From assembly GCA_025999255.1 (NCBI GenBank), contig BNXB01000002.1, positions 1 to 64,000 on the forward strand: a DNA stretch of 64,000 bases, in the 5' to 3' direction. Within the stretch, counting starts at the first letter, position 1. Each line of letters begins with the position of its first letter. The translations under genes and the position numbers were made by a program. This DNA is from Bacteroidia bacterium. Its GTDB lineage: Bacteria > Bacteroidota > Bacteroidia > Bacteroidales > Azobacteroidaceae. The notes below the pieces were generated by a model. The model had not been told where the DNA came from and made no database searches. It saw only the letters and a program-made list of their open reading frames with translations. Below are positions 54,412 to 63,916 of the stretch, piece after piece.

Positions 54412-55742
54412 GAATTATTATCGGAGGAGCCGGAGAAGTTGGAACTCACCTTTCGAAGATGTTGGCAAGTGAAAAGCAGGACATTATTCTGATAGACCAG
54501 AGTGAAGAAAGGCTTAATTTTTTAAGCAATTTTGAGGTGATGACTGTTGTCGGAAATCCGACATCAATTCAGGATTTACAATCGGTTGGGGTAGGGAAGG
54601 CCGATATCTTTATCGGGGTTACTCCCGAGGAATCGACCAACATGACGGCATGTATGCTCGCCACCAATCTGGGAGCTGTAAAAACTATTGCCCGTGTAAG
54701 TAATGATGAATATTTCCTCCCGAAAAATCTGGAATTTTTCGAAAAATTAGGAGTCGATTCTTTGATTTATCCGGAAATGTTGGCGGCACAAGAGATTGTA
54801 AGCGCGTTGAAAAGGCCATGGACCCGTCAGTGGTGGGAGCTTTGCGGGGGCGCTCTGATCCTGATAGGAGTAAAAGTCCGGGAAAATGCGCCGATTGTGA
54901 ATAAATATCTTTATGATCTCTCAAAAGAAGAGAAGTTTTATCACGTCGTGGCTATTAAACGGGATAATGAGACGATTATTCCCAGAGGAAAAGATCAGGT
55001 TAAATCGGAGGATATTCTTTTCTTTACTACTACCCGTGAACACATTGACAATGTGAAAGCCTTGGCAGGGAAAGAAAACATTAATGTCAATAAGGTAACA
55101 ATCATGGGTGGCAGCCGGATTGCCCTGAAAGTGGCGGAATACCTTCCGGGAAATATACGTATTAAAATACTTGAAAAGAGTAAAGAAAAAAGTTACAGGT
55201 TGGCCGAGAAGGTAGATAACAATGTAATGATTATCCATGGGGACGGTAGGGATACTGATCTGCTGACTCAGGAGAACATCAAAAGTTGTGACGCTTTTAT
55301 TGCCTTGACTGAAAATTCGGAAACCAATATTCTGGCCTGTGTTGCAGCTAAAACTTTAGGAGTGAAAAAAACAGTAGCTAAAGTGGAGAATATCGACTAT
55401 ATCCAGATGGCCGAAAAACTGGATATCGGAACCGTTATTAATAAGAAGTTGATTGCTGCCAGTCATATTTATCAGTTTTTGCTGGATGCGGATGTTTCTA
55501 ATGTTAAATGTCTTACTTTTGCCAGCGCCGATGTGGCGGAGTTGGTAGCTCATGCCAGATCGAAAATAACCCGGAAACCGGTTAAAGATCTTAACTTACC
55601 TAAGGATATGACCTTGGGAGGTTTGATACGGGAAGGAGTCCCTCAGATTATTGATGGGGAAACAATGATACAGGATGGAGACCATGTGGTGGTGTTTTGC
55701 CTGGATACTGCGATGAGAAAAATAGAAGACTATTTTAATTAA
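54408..55742 (+). CDS. trkA: Trk potassium uptake peripheral protein TrkA
   Basis: A 444-residue cytoplasmic regulator with two RCK repeats. [16 protein letters not shown] at the start and [18 protein letters not shown] near 226 are the two dinucleotide-binding glycine motifs, each followed by a TrkA-C-like segment. It gates the TrkH channel in response to nucleotides. The ATG overlaps the dxs stop and trkH follows 23 bases downstream. Confidence 0.95.
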   Translation: MRIIIGGAGEVGTHLSKMLASEKQDIILIDQSEERLNFLSNFEVMTVVGNPTSIQDLQSVGVGKADIFIGVTPEESTNMTACMLATNLGAVKTIARVSNDEYFLPKNLEFFEKLGVDSLIYPEMLAAQEIVSALKRPWTRQWWELCGGALILIGVKVRENAPIVNKYLYDLSKEEKFYHVVAIKRDNETIIPRGKDQVKSEDILFFTTTREHIDNVKALAGKENINVNKVTIMGGSRIALKVAEYLPGNIRIKILEKSKEKSYRLAEKVDNNVMIIHGDGRDTDLLTQENIKSCDAFIALTENSETNILACVAAKTLGVKKTVAKVENIDYIQMAEKLDIGTVINKKLIAASHIYQFLLDADVSNVKCLTFASADVAELVAHARSKITRKPVKDLNLPKDMTLGGLIREGVPQIIDGETMIQDGDHVVVFCLDTAMRKIEDYFN

Positions 55743-55765
55743 ATTTTATTCTTTACTGAAAAGAT

Positions 55766-57235
55766 ATGAGCGGACCCGGCTTAAACTGGAGATTTATTGC
55801 TAAGATTCTTGGAATGACGCTTGTCATGGAATCTTTCTTTATCCTTATAGCCTCTGGAGTTTCCCTAATTTATGGGGAATCCGATTTTAAGTACCTGCTT
55901 ATTTCCGCCGGACTTTGTCTTTTTTTTGGTGTGTTGTTTACTTCATCCGGAAATCTGGCTGAAAAATCAGAAATAGCAGGAAAACGGGAAAGTTTTTTCA
56001 CGGTGACTATGTCCTGGATTTTATTTTCATCTTTCGGTTCTATTCCGTTTTTTATCAGTGGTTCTATTCCTTCTTTTACGGATGCCTTCTTTGAAACCAT
56101 GTCAGGGTTTACTACTACGGGGGCTACTATTTTGAATGATGTCGAAAGTTTGTCTCACGGACTGATGTTCTGGAGATGTATGACGCAATGGCTTGGAGGT
56201 CTTGGAGTGATAGTCTTTTCTTTGGTGTTGCTCCCTTTATATGGTGGTGAGGTTTCTCAGTTGTTCGATGCGGAAACTACCGGTCTGACGCGAGACAGGT
56301 TTCGTCCCCGTGTGGTTGAGGTTGCTAAACGGATTTGGAGTATTTATATGGGATTTACCTTGATTCTGACTCTACTTCTATTTCTGGGGCCAATGGATTT
56401 ATATGATGCTGTTTGCCATGCAATGACTACCATTTCTACCGGAGGATACTCCACAAAGCAGTCCAGTATTGCTTATTGGGGTTCTACTTATCTGGAGACG
56501 GTGACGGTAATATTCATGATTGTTGGAGCAATAAATTTTTCAATTTATTATTTTTTACTTAAAAAGAATTTTAAACGGGTATTGAAAGATGAGGAAATAC
56601 ATTGGTTTCTGGGGATAATTACGGCGGCGACCTTGATTGTGATGGTTGGTTTGTTGGTAATAAATCCTGAAATGAGAAGCCTGGAATCGTTTCGAACTTC
56701 TTTGTTTCAGGTGGTTTCCCTGGTTACTACAACCGGTTTTTCAACCCAGGATTATGTTCCTTGGGGGCCTTTCTTTTGGATTATTCTTTTGATATTGATG
56801 CTTATTTGCGGTTGTGCCGGATCAACCAGTGGAGGACTTAAAGTTGTTAGGATTGTTGTTCTGATAAAAAATGTATTGAATGAGTTTGGCCGTTTGATAC
56901 ATCCCAGAGCTGTGATTCCTGTACGTTTGAATGGTAATGCCGTTTCCATAGATGTTATACAACGGTTATTGGCATTTGTTTTTCTTTATGTTGTGATTAT
57001 CGTTTTTGGTGCGACTATCCTTCTTTTCAGCGGAGTAGGATTTGATGAGGCTATTGGTGCGGCTGTTACATCGATTGGAAATGTCGGGCCGGGACTGGGA
57101 AGCCATGGGCCTTCGGGTTCTTTCTCACAACTTACGGACTTTGCGAAATGGCTACTCTCTTTCCTGATGTTGGTCGGGCGTCTTGAATTATTTACCGTAT
57201 TGATACTATTTACCCCCGGATTCTGGAAGAAATAG
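55766..57235 (+). CDS. trkH: Trk potassium uptake membrane protein TrkH
   Basis: A 489-residue K+ channel-like protein with four M1-P-M2 repeats. The selectivity filter loops are visible as TMSGFTTTGATIL near 112, AMTTISTGGYSTK near 219, LVTTTGFSTQDY near 319 and AVTSIGNVGPGLG near 434. The protein ends 17 bases before the convergent amylase gene. Together with TrkA it makes a complete constitutive K+ uptake system. Confidence 0.95.
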   Translation: MSGPGLNWRFIAKILGMTLVMESFFILIASGVSLIYGESDFKYLLISAGLCLFFGVLFTSSGNLAEKSEIAGKRESFFTVTMSWILFSSFGSIPFFISGSIPSFTDAFFETMSGFTTTGATILNDVESLSHGLMFWRCMTQWLGGLGVIVFSLVLLPLYGGEVSQLFDAETTGLTRDRFRPRVVEVAKRIWSIYMGFTLILTLLLFLGPMDLYDAVCHAMTTISTGGYSTKQSSIAYWGSTYLETVTVIFMIVGAINFSIYYFLLKKNFKRVLKDEEIHWFLGIITAATLIVMVGLLVINPEMRSLESFRTSLFQVVSLVTTTGFSTQDYVPWGPFFWIILLILMLICGCAGSTSGGLKVVRIVVLIKNVLNEFGRLIHPRAVIPVRLNGNAVSIDVIQRLLAFVFLYVVIIVFGATILLFSGVGFDEAIGAAVTSIGNVGPGLGSHGPSGSFSQLTDFAKWLLSFLMLVGRLELFTVLILFTPGFWKK

Positions 57236-57251
57236 ATGGAAATTATGAGAT

Positions 57252-58937
57252 TTAGACGGAAAATTTCAGAATCAGCCCTTGATTTGCCGGTATATTACAA
57301 CTGATGTGAGAATCCGGATTCAGTTCTATGGTCCGTTTTTCCCCGGAAAACAAATTTGTTGCAATAACTTCATTTGAAGGTTTCATTTTCATATATTCGA
57401 ATGCATGTGCCGGCAAATTTACTGCTATGCAGACATCTTTATCGTCAAAATTTGCAATAATCAGCAGAATTTCTTTTCCCGATTGCCTCATAAAGGCAAA
57501 TTGTTTCTCCGGATTCAGTTTCGGATTATTGTAATTAGCGTACATCAGGTCGTAAGAAACTCCATTGGAAATTGCCTTCTCCTCATTGCAGAGATTTAAT
57601 AATCTATCGTAGAAACTTCGGATTTCCTTTTGTTCTTTTGTTAGATTTTTTGTCCCGAATTGTCCGTCATTATACCATTTGCGAAACGATTCGACACTCC
57701 AATAATCAAAAATACTTGTTCTACCGTCTTTCCCGCTGAATCCTTCCGTATCCATTCCTCGCTCCCCCAGTTCCTGTCCGAAATAAACCATCACCGGATT
57801 AGTATATAAAGCGGCAGCTACAATCATTGCCGGGAAAGCTTTCTTCGGATTACTTGCGAAAAAATCCGAAGCGATACGTTGTTCGTCGTGATTTTCAAGA
57901 AAATATAACATTTTTTCCCGGATATCATCTAAGGATTGCCAACAATGTGTGATAGCCGCTGCGCTTTGTTCTCCCCTGATGATCCCGCGTAAAGTATCGT
58001 ATAAACCTACTTTGTCATACAGGTAGTCAAATTTGCCGTCAAATATAAATGCCCTGTAAGCATCGGGATTGTAGATTTCCGCAATAAAATTGATGGTACG
58101 GTATTTTTTCTTTACTTGAGGAATAACCCAGCCCCAAAATTCCACGGGCACCATCTCTGCCATATCGCAGCGGAAGACATCTACTTTTTTCGAAGCCCAG
58201 AATAATAGTATTTGCAACATTTTATGCCAGGTATCGGGTACCGGATTAAAATGACGGTGGTATCCACCCAGGTAATCGATTCCATAATTCAACTTGATGG
58301 TCTCATACCAGTCGTAAATTCCAGGATGAGCGTCGAACCGGTCGTTCCCTGTTGCTTTAGCCGGATATTCTTCATATTTGATTCCGTTGTGATCGGATAA
58401 ATCGAAATCAGGGGACAGTTCTTGTCCCGGAATATAATAGAAATTATTGTTTATGTCGAAAGATGTATGAGGATTGTCATTTTCTCCCAAATCGTGAATG
58501 CCTTTGGGTTTTACATCCGATTTGTATTGGCGGGCAACATGGTTAGGTACAAAATCCATGACAACCTTTAGTCCGGCTTGGTGTGTCCGTTCTATAAGGG
58601 ATTCGAATTCCTGCATTCGTTCGGAAACCCGGATTGACAGATCCGGATCAATATCAAAATAATCTCTGATTGCATAGGGAGAACCCGCCATACCTTTTAC
58701 CACAGCTGGGTGATCTTTTACAATTCCCTGTTCCGAATAGTCTGTTTTAGTTGCGTGTTCAATCAAGCCGGTGTACCAGATATGGGTATATCCCATTTTT
58801 TTTATTTCCGTCAAGGCTTTTTTTGAGAAATCAGCCAATTTTCCTGAACCGTTTTCATCAATTGTCCCATTTGGTTTGTTGGTTGTATTGGTGTTGCCAA
58901 ACAGGCGAGGTATTACCTGATAAATCAGTATTTTCAT
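57252..58937 (-). CDS. Alpha-amylase family protein (GH13)
   Basis: A 561-residue glycoside hydrolase without signal peptide, so probably cytoplasmic. GH13 regions are intact: KVVMDFVPNHVAR (region I, about 124), VDVFRCDMAEMVP with the nucleophile Asp (region II, about 253), INFIAEIYNP with the acid/base Glu (region III, about 285) and LENHDEQR with the transition-state Asp (region IV, about 349). A C-terminal beta domain follows. The likely substrates are alpha-1,4-glucans or maltodextrins; it may serve internal glycogen turnover. Confidence 0.9.
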   Translation of the reverse strand: MKILIYQVIPRLFGNTNTTNKPNGTIDENGSGKLADFSKKALTEIKKMGYTHIWYTGLIEHATKTDYSEQGIVKDHPAVVKGMAGSPYAIRDYFDIDPDLSIRVSERMQEFESLIERTHQAGLKVVMDFVPNHVARQYKSDVKPKGIHDLGENDNPHTSFDINNNFYYIPGQELSPDFDLSDHNGIKYEEYPAKATGNDRFDAHPGIYDWYETIKLNYGIDYLGGYHRHFNPVPDTWHKMLQILLFWASKKVDVFRCDMAEMVPVEFWGWVIPQVKKKYRTINFIAEIYNPDAYRAFIFDGKFDYLYDKVGLYDTLRGIIRGEQSAAAITHCWQSLDDIREKMLYFLENHDEQRIASDFFASNPKKAFPAMIVAAALYTNPVMVYFGQELGERGMDTEGFSGKDGRTSIFDYWSVESFRKWYNDGQFGTKNLTKEQKEIRSFYDRLLNLCNEEKAISNGVSYDLMYANYNNPKLNPEKQFAFMRQSGKEILLIIANFDDKDVCIAVNLPAHAFEYMKMKPSNEVIATNLFSGEKRTIELNPDSHISCNIPANQGLILKFSV

Positions 58938-58948
58938 ATTTATAATTT

Positions 58949-58977
58949 AAAAAGGCGAACCTATCGGCCCGCCTTTT
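58949..58977 (-). terminator. Rho-independent terminator of the RRM gene
   Basis: On the minus strand AAAAGGCG (58977-58970) pairs with CGCCTTTT (58957-58950) around a 12-base loop, and the run of T continues. It separates the RRM gene from the amylase gene downstream. Confidence 0.75.
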
Positions 58978-58998
58978 CTTCATATTGATAGTTAGCGA

Positions 58999-59304
58999 TT
59001 AATATCTATCCCTACCATAACCTCCGCCGCGATTGTTGTTGAATTCGCGTCTTGGTCTTTCTTCTCTCGGACGAGCTTCAGATACCGAGATTGTTCTTCC
59101 GTCAAATTCAGCTCCATTCAATTCTGCAATAGCTTTTGCTGCGGCAGTGTTGTCATCCATTTCAACGAATCCATAACCTTTAGATCTTCCGGTCATACGA
59201 TCGGTAACGACTTTAGCTGAAGTAATGTTTCCATACTCTTCGAAAAGATTTGATAAATCGGCATCGTTTACCTTGAAACTCAAACCTGCAATAAAAATGT
59301 TCAT
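58999..59304 (-). CDS. RRM-domain RNA-binding protein
   Basis: About 101 residues: a single RNA recognition motif plus a short Arg/Gly-rich tail (NNRGGGYGRDRY). RNP2 is IFIAGL (about 3-8) and RNP1 is KGYGFVEM (about 42-49), both with aromatic RNA-stacking residues. Such proteins are abundant RNA chaperones in Bacteroidota, which lack Hfq in many species. I use the ATG at 59304; the open frame extends upstream into a long untranslated leader. A promoter at 59436-59466 leaves a leader of about 125 bases. A terminator follows at 58949-58977. Confidence 0.92.
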   Translation of the reverse strand: MNIFIAGLSFKVNDADLSNLFEEYGNITSAKVVTDRMTGRSKGYGFVEMDDNTAAAKAIAELNGAEFDGRTISVSEARPREERPRREFNNNRGGGYGRDRY

Positions 59305-59435
59305 TCTGTAAATAAAAATAAAATGTAAATAAATAAAATAATCAGATGAGGAATTATCGCAGTGAAATAACAAAAAAACGAAGTAAAACTCGAAAAATGC
59401 AAATATCTCTGTTATAAAATACTCATATGTCGTGG

Positions 59436-59466
59436 CAAAGATACTTGAATTAGTTGAATATCCAAA
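59436..59466 (-). promoter_or_regulatory. Bacteroidota-type promoter of the RRM gene
   Basis: On the minus strand TTTG (59466-59463), a 19-base spacer and TATCTTTG (59443-59436), both matching consensus. It predicts an unusually long leader before the ATG at 59304. Confidence 0.65.
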
Positions 59467-59523
59467 GTATTTTGCGAAAAAAATAGATTATTTATTAAAA
59501 ATTCGGAACGAATTTAATATTGA

Positions 59524-59548
59524 TAGCCTGATGTACAACGTCGGGCTA
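59524..59548. terminator. Hairpin after the decarboxylase beta gene
   Basis: TAGCCTGA (59524-59531) pairs with TCGGGCTA (59541-59548), one G-T pair. It follows the end of the decarboxylase beta gene on the minus strand. The following bases are AT-rich without a long T-run, so it may be a weak terminator. Confidence 0.35.
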
Positions 59549-59570
59549 CCAATATTTAATCCATTCAGGA

Positions 59571-60725
59571 TTATGAAAGGAATCCTAATAGAACTCCGGC
59601 TGCAACAGCTGAACCGATTACTCCTGCCACATTCGGTCCCATTGCGTGCATCAGCAAATAGTTGGTAGGATCGTATTCCAAACCGATGGTTTGAGAAATA
59701 CGTGCCGAATCCGGGACTGCCGAAACGCCCGCATTACCGATTAACGGATTGATTTTATTATCTTTTTTCAGGAACAGGTTAAAGAATTTAACAAATAAAA
59801 CTCCTGCTGTCGTAGCAATAATAAATGACAAGGCTCCTAATCCGAAAATTTTGATGGAATCCCATGTCAGGAACTGGGTTGCCTGGGTCGAAGCTCCCAC
59901 TGTAATTCCCAGTAAGATTGTGATGGTGTCAATCAAAGGGCCGCGTGCCGTTTCCGCCAGACGGCGTGTTACTCCGGATTCTTTCAACAGGTTTCCGAAA
60001 AACAACATACCCAGCAGAGGAAGCCCGGATGGAACCAGAAAACAAGTTAATAATAAACCTGTGATCGGGAAAATAATCTTTTCTGTCTGGGAAACCGCGC
60101 GGGGAGGTTTCATACGGATAACCCGTTCTTCATTTGTTGTCAGTAATTTCATTAAAGGCGGTTGTATTACCGGAACCAAAGCCATGTACGAGTATGCCGA
60201 GATTGCAATAGCGCCCATCAGATTAGGGGCGAGTTTTGATGATAAGAAAATTGCGGTTGGGCCATCGGCGCCGCCGATAATACCGATAGCTCCGGCCTGA
60301 TTGGGTTCGAATCCGAATGTCAGAGCCAGGATATAGGCTCCGAAGATACCAAATTGAGCGGCCGCTCCAATTAACATTAGTTTAGGATTGGATATCAGGG
60401 CGGAAAAGTCCGTCATGGCTCCAATCCCCAGGAATATCAACGGTGGATACCAGCCTTGTGTGACTCCTTGATAGAGAATATTTAATACCGATCCCTCCTC
60501 ATATATACCCAGTTGTAAACCTGCATCTTTGAAAGGGATATTTCCAATCAGGATACCGAATCCGATAGGAATTAAGAGCATCGGTTCAAACTCATGGGCT
60601 ATAGCCAGATAGATGAAAGTCAATCCCACTATGATCATGACCACATGACCTGGAGTTGCGTTTGCAAATCCTGTGTATGTGAGGAATGTTTCCAGATTTT
60701 CAGTTAGAAATGATAAAAAATTCAT
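59571..60725 (-). CDS. Sodium-translocating decarboxylase beta subunit
   Basis: A 384-residue integral membrane protein that couples decarboxylation of carboxybiotin to export of two Na+ ions. About ten hydrophobic segments; IGIIGGADGPTAIFLSSKLAPN near 150 is the family's conserved Na+ and carboxybiotin site with the essential Asp, and PLIGNAGVSAVPDSAR near 330 is the second signature. It is the last gene of the locus: mmdA, lamin-tail/OadG fusion, biotin carrier, this gene. Confidence 0.95.
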   Translation of the reverse strand: MNFLSFLTENLETFLTYTGFANATPGHVVMIIVGLTFIYLAIAHEFEPMLLIPIGFGILIGNIPFKDAGLQLGIYEEGSVLNILYQGVTQGWYPPLIFLGIGAMTDFSALISNPKLMLIGAAAQFGIFGAYILALTFGFEPNQAGAIGIIGGADGPTAIFLSSKLAPNLMGAIAISAYSYMALVPVIQPPLMKLLTTNEERVIRMKPPRAVSQTEKIIFPITGLLLTCFLVPSGLPLLGMLFFGNLLKESGVTRRLAETARGPLIDTITILLGITVGASTQATQFLTWDSIKIFGLGALSFIIATTAGVLFVKFFNLFLKKDNKINPLIGNAGVSAVPDSARISQTIGLEYDPTNYLLMHAMGPNVAGVIGSAVAAGVLLGFLS

Positions 60726-60730
60726 AGCCT

Positions 60731-61150
60731 TTATTCGATTATGATGAGATCCGCTCCTTCCAATACAGAGTCTCCTTTATTGATTTTTACCTCTTTCACT
60801 ACTCCGTCACGATCAGCATTGATGGCGTTTTCCATCTTCATTGCTTCAAGTACGACCAGTTTTTGTCCTCTCTTCACCGTATCTCCGGCTTTACAAAGTA
60901 TTTCCAGTATTGTACCCGGTAGCGGAGAACGTAAAGCTCCTGCAGCCGCTGCAGTTTGTTGCGGGCGAGCGATTGGGGCTACGGCAGACTGAGCCGGCCG
61001 TTTAATAGTTACTACCTGTTTTTTTGTCGGCTTATCCATTTCTACCTTATATGGAGTACCGTTTACTTCCACTTCGGCCACAGTATCTACAATATTGTTG
61101 ATGACAACTTTGTAGGTATTTCCGTTAATAATGTATTTGAAACTTTTCAT
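60731..61150 (-). CDS. Biotin carboxyl carrier protein of the decarboxylase
   Basis: A 139-residue carrier. The C-terminal 70 residues form a biotinyl domain with VLEAMKMENAI near 105, whose central Lys is biotinylated by the ligase encoded at 4.6 kb. The N-terminal part (FKYIINGNTYKVVI, VNGTPYKVEMD) is typical of methylmalonyl-CoA decarboxylase gamma/oxaloacetate decarboxylase carriers, joined by an Ala/Pro/Gln linker. It precedes the beta-subunit gene by 5 bases. Its leader resembles that of pyrH. Confidence 0.93.
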   Translation of the reverse strand: MKSFKYIINGNTYKVVINNIVDTVAEVEVNGTPYKVEMDKPTKKQVVTIKRPAQSAVAPIARPQQTAAAAGALRSPLPGTILEILCKAGDTVKRGQKLVVLEAMKMENAINADRDGVVKEVKINKGDSVLEGADLIIIE

Positions 61151-61187
61151 ATGTACATAATTTGTTTTTTAATGGTCATATGGAACT
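61148..61187 (-). promoter_or_regulatory. Leader of the biotin carrier gene, shared with pyrH
   Basis: Nearly identical (about 35 of 40 bases) to 4533-4572. It ends in ATGTACATATGA, so a three-codon frame (Met-Tyr-Ile-stop) overlaps the carrier's ATG. Confidence 0.5.
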
Positions 61188-61241
61188 CGCATCATGTTCA
61201 TGCTCTTTTGGCGCAAGTTTTGCATGCTCGTTTCATTATTT

Positions 61242-62225
61242 TTATTTTTTAGGTAATTCTCTCAAACTATAAATTTTTGAACTCCATGGAGAATAATTAC
61301 GTGCTACATTCTTGATAGTCAACACGGTATTCTCGTCGTCATGTACGGCGTCCGTAGCTTCATAAATTGCCATGGCAATAGCGGCATAAATCTCACCTGA
61401 TTCGGATGCAACTTCTTTTGCCTGTTCCTTGGAAAGCCCGGAAGCTTTCATTGCACGTTTCCTGCTCAAATTAACGGCCGTCTTACCGACGTATTTGAAT
61501 ACAAAGTACAGGATAATCAAAGCAATAAAAACGACAGACATGGCTGTTATAGTCATTGTTACACCTGTGCTATCGTTTTCTTTGAAATTTTCGACTTTTT
61601 CGTTGGAGTCCAGGATAACGTTGTTCGAACTTGGAGTTACTTCCCTTGCCCGGTTCATTCCTGCCGGAACAGTCCCGTCGTAATACACCCAAAGCTTGTC
61701 ACCTCCTTTGTACAAAGAATTCAGTTGTAATTCTTCATTCAATCGTTTTTGATCCCAACCATCCTGAATTAAACCGTAACTTATATCTACACGCTGACCT
61801 GCCGGAATGGTAATAGAATCAATTAAAGCACGTCCGTCGGAATTAAATAACGCGACAAAGTTCGATTTCTCCGGGTCAAGAGTAAAACTCAAATGAAAAG
61901 TTCCTCGAGAAGGTTTGTTATCCGCCCAGAAAAGAACATGCTGACGGGGTTTGATTTTTGTGAGCACGTCGCCTTTGGGTATCGGATACATCTTCGGATT
62001 GTTCATATCCGTAGTCAGAAAACATCCGCCTATGTCCACCGTCCCCGGAGAAGAGTTATAAATTTCTATCCAGGGATGTTTTTTACCATAATCATCCATG
62101 AAGTTGTCCTGGTTGATTACCAGTACTTCATTAATCTTAAGTGAGGTAGCACGTTGTGCTTGTACTCCCATGAGAAGTACAAACAACATAAACAACCCCA
62201 ATATTATTTTATATTTTTTCATCAT
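61242..62225 (-). CDS. Lamin-tail domain fused to OadG-type decarboxylase subunit
   Basis: A 327-residue membrane protein. After a signal peptide (MGVQAQRA) comes a lamin-tail domain (about 28-150: LKINEVLVINQDN, HPWIEIYNSSPGTVDIGG, FHLSFTLDPEKS), which is periplasmic. A single membrane helix near 230-252 is followed by a short cytoplasmic tail with SGEIYAAIAMAIYEAT near 282 and RNYSPWSSKIYSLRE at the end, resembling the OadG/MmdD tail that binds the other subunits. The second Met at 62222 is an alternative start. Position between mmdA and the carrier supports the small-subunit assignment. Confidence 0.82.
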   Translation of the reverse strand: MMKKYKIILGLFMLFVLLMGVQAQRATSLKINEVLVINQDNFMDDYGKKHPWIEIYNSSPGTVDIGGCFLTTDMNNPKMYPIPKGDVLTKIKPRQHVLFWADNKPSRGTFHLSFTLDPEKSNFVALFNSDGRALIDSITIPAGQRVDISYGLIQDGWDQKRLNEELQLNSLYKGGDKLWVYYDGTVPAGMNRAREVTPSSNNVILDSNEKVENFKENDSTGVTMTITAMSVVFIALIILYFVFKYVGKTAVNLSRKRAMKASGLSKEQAKEVASESGEIYAAIAMAIYEATDAVHDDENTVLTIKNVARNYSPWSSKIYSLRELPKK

Positions 62226-62230
62226 ATAAT

Positions 62231-62345
62231 AGGGAGTTACAGGGAGTTACAGGGAGTTAAAAGGAGTTGCAGGGAGTTAAAAGAAAAGGTTGTCCCCCAT
62301 TCCTGTAACTTCCTGTAACTCCTTTTAACTCCCTATAACTCCCTT
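62231..62345. repeat. Inverted array of 10-base AGGGAGTTAC units, copy A
   Basis: Five 10-base units (AGGGAGTTAC, AGGGAGTTAA and variants) at 62231-62285 face four to five reversed units at 62300-62345, with about 15 bases between. RNA from either strand could fold into a stem of over 40 bp. It fills the gap between mmdA and the lamin-tail/OadG gene. Confidence 0.85.
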
Positions 62346-62351
62346 TATTCA

Positions 62352-63905
62352 TTATAATGGAAGATTATCGTGTTTCTTCGCCGGATTTGTCTGCTTCTTA
62401 GTCGCCAACTGTTGCAAAGCACGGATAATGCGGAAACGGGTATTCCTTGGTTCGATAACATCGTCAATATAACCGTATTTAGCTGCATTATAGGGATTTG
62501 CAAAAGTTTTTGTATATTCTTCTTCTTTTTCTGCCAGATAGGAAGCAGGATCCGGAGACTCTTTAGCTTCTTTTGCGTAAAGCACTTCGACAGCGCCTAC
62601 GCCACCCATTACGGCAATCTCAGCTGTTGGCCATGCGTAGTTCATATCGCCGCGCAATTGTTTACAACTCATTACGATATGTGCTCCTCCGTATGATTTA
62701 CGCAGGGTAACGGTTACCTTAGGAACAGTAGCTTCTCCGTAAGCATAAAGTAATTTCGCTCCGTGTACGATCACGCCACCATATTCCTGACCTGTTCCGG
62801 GAAGGAATCCTGGGACGTCAACCAGGGTAACCAAAGGAATATTGAAAGCATCACAGAAACGTACAAAGCGAGCAGCTTTACGGGATGCATTAATATCCAA
62901 CACTCCGGCCAAGCATTTAGGCTGATTGGCTACAATACCGACTGTCTGTCCGTTAAAGCGGGCAAACCCGACGATAATATTTTGGGCGTAATCGGCATGT
63001 ACCTCGAGGAATTCTCCATTGTCAATGACTGCTCCTATAACTTCATACATGTCGTATGGCTTATTCGGGCTATCGGGAATAATATCGTTCAGTGCATCTT
63101 CCAGGCGGTCGATTGGATCGTCGGTTTTTTTGATGGGGACTTCTTCCAGATTATTTTGAGGAATAAAACTTAATAATTTGCGAATTAAAGTAATGCCATC
63201 TTCTCCGGTATCTACTGCAAAGTGAGTTACTCCCGAACGAGAGGCATGTACTGTAGCGCCTCCCAGTTGTTCCTGGGTAACATCTTCTCCCGTAACGGTT
63301 TTTACAACTTTAGGACCGGTCAGAAACATATAACTCATACCTTTTACCATGATAGTAAAGTCGGTCAGGGCAGGAGAATACACGGCGCCACCGGCACAAG
63401 GTCCGAAAATTCCGGAAATTTGAGGTACTACTCCTGAGGCTAAAATGTTACGTTGGAAGATTTCGGCATATCCGGACAAAGCATTAATTCCTTCCTGGAT
63501 ACGAGCGCCTCCTGAATCATTAATTCCGATAATAGGAGCTCCCATTTTCATTGCCTGATCCATAACTTTACAGATTTTCATCGCCATTGTTTCCGACAAT
63601 GATCCTCCGATTACAGTAAAGTCCTGAGCAAAAATATATACCAGACGACCTTCGATGGTTCCGTAACCGGTTACAACTCCATCGCCGAGATATTGTTTTT
63701 TCTCCATCCCGAAATTAGTACAACGGTGTTGCACAAACATATCCAGTTCTTCAAAACTACCTTCGTCAACTAACATCGTAATACGTTCACGAGCGGTATA
63801 TTTTCCTTGGGCGTGTTGTTTTTCGATAGCTGCTTCGCCACCTCCCAATCGAGCTTTATTCCGTAATTCAATAAGCTCTTTTACTTTTTCAAGTTGATTA
63901 CTCAT
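62352..63905 (-). CDS. mmdA: Methylmalonyl-CoA decarboxylase/carboxyltransferase alpha subunit
   Basis: A 517-residue acyl-CoA carboxyltransferase that moves CO2 between (S)-methylmalonyl-CoA and biotin. Two crotonase-like halves are visible: [20 protein letters not shown] near 120, [21 protein letters not shown] near 196, then [23 protein letters not shown] near 351 and [15 protein letters not shown] near 403. Propionyl-CoA carboxylase beta subunits look alike; the adjacent Na+-pump beta subunit points to the decarboxylase. It is bracketed by two 10-base repeat arrays. Confidence 0.95.
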   Translation of the reverse strand: MSNQLEKVKELIELRNKARLGGGEAAIEKQHAQGKYTARERITMLVDEGSFEELDMFVQHRCTNFGMEKKQYLGDGVVTGYGTIEGRLVYIFAQDFTVIGGSLSETMAMKICKVMDQAMKMGAPIIGINDSGGARIQEGINALSGYAEIFQRNILASGVVPQISGIFGPCAGGAVYSPALTDFTIMVKGMSYMFLTGPKVVKTVTGEDVTQEQLGGATVHASRSGVTHFAVDTGEDGITLIRKLLSFIPQNNLEEVPIKKTDDPIDRLEDALNDIIPDSPNKPYDMYEVIGAVIDNGEFLEVHADYAQNIIVGFARFNGQTVGIVANQPKCLAGVLDINASRKAARFVRFCDAFNIPLVTLVDVPGFLPGTGQEYGGVIVHGAKLLYAYGEATVPKVTVTLRKSYGGAHIVMSCKQLRGDMNYAWPTAEIAVMGGVGAVEVLYAKEAKESPDPASYLAEKEEEYTKTFANPYNAAKYGYIDDVIEPRNTRFRIIRALQQLATKKQTNPAKKHDNLPL

Positions 63906-63916
63906 ATTTATAGAAT

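Noticed and set aside
59432-59668. 78-codon plus-strand frame near the RRM gene
   Set aside because: It covers a minus-strand promoter and the end of the decarboxylase beta gene and has no recognisable features.
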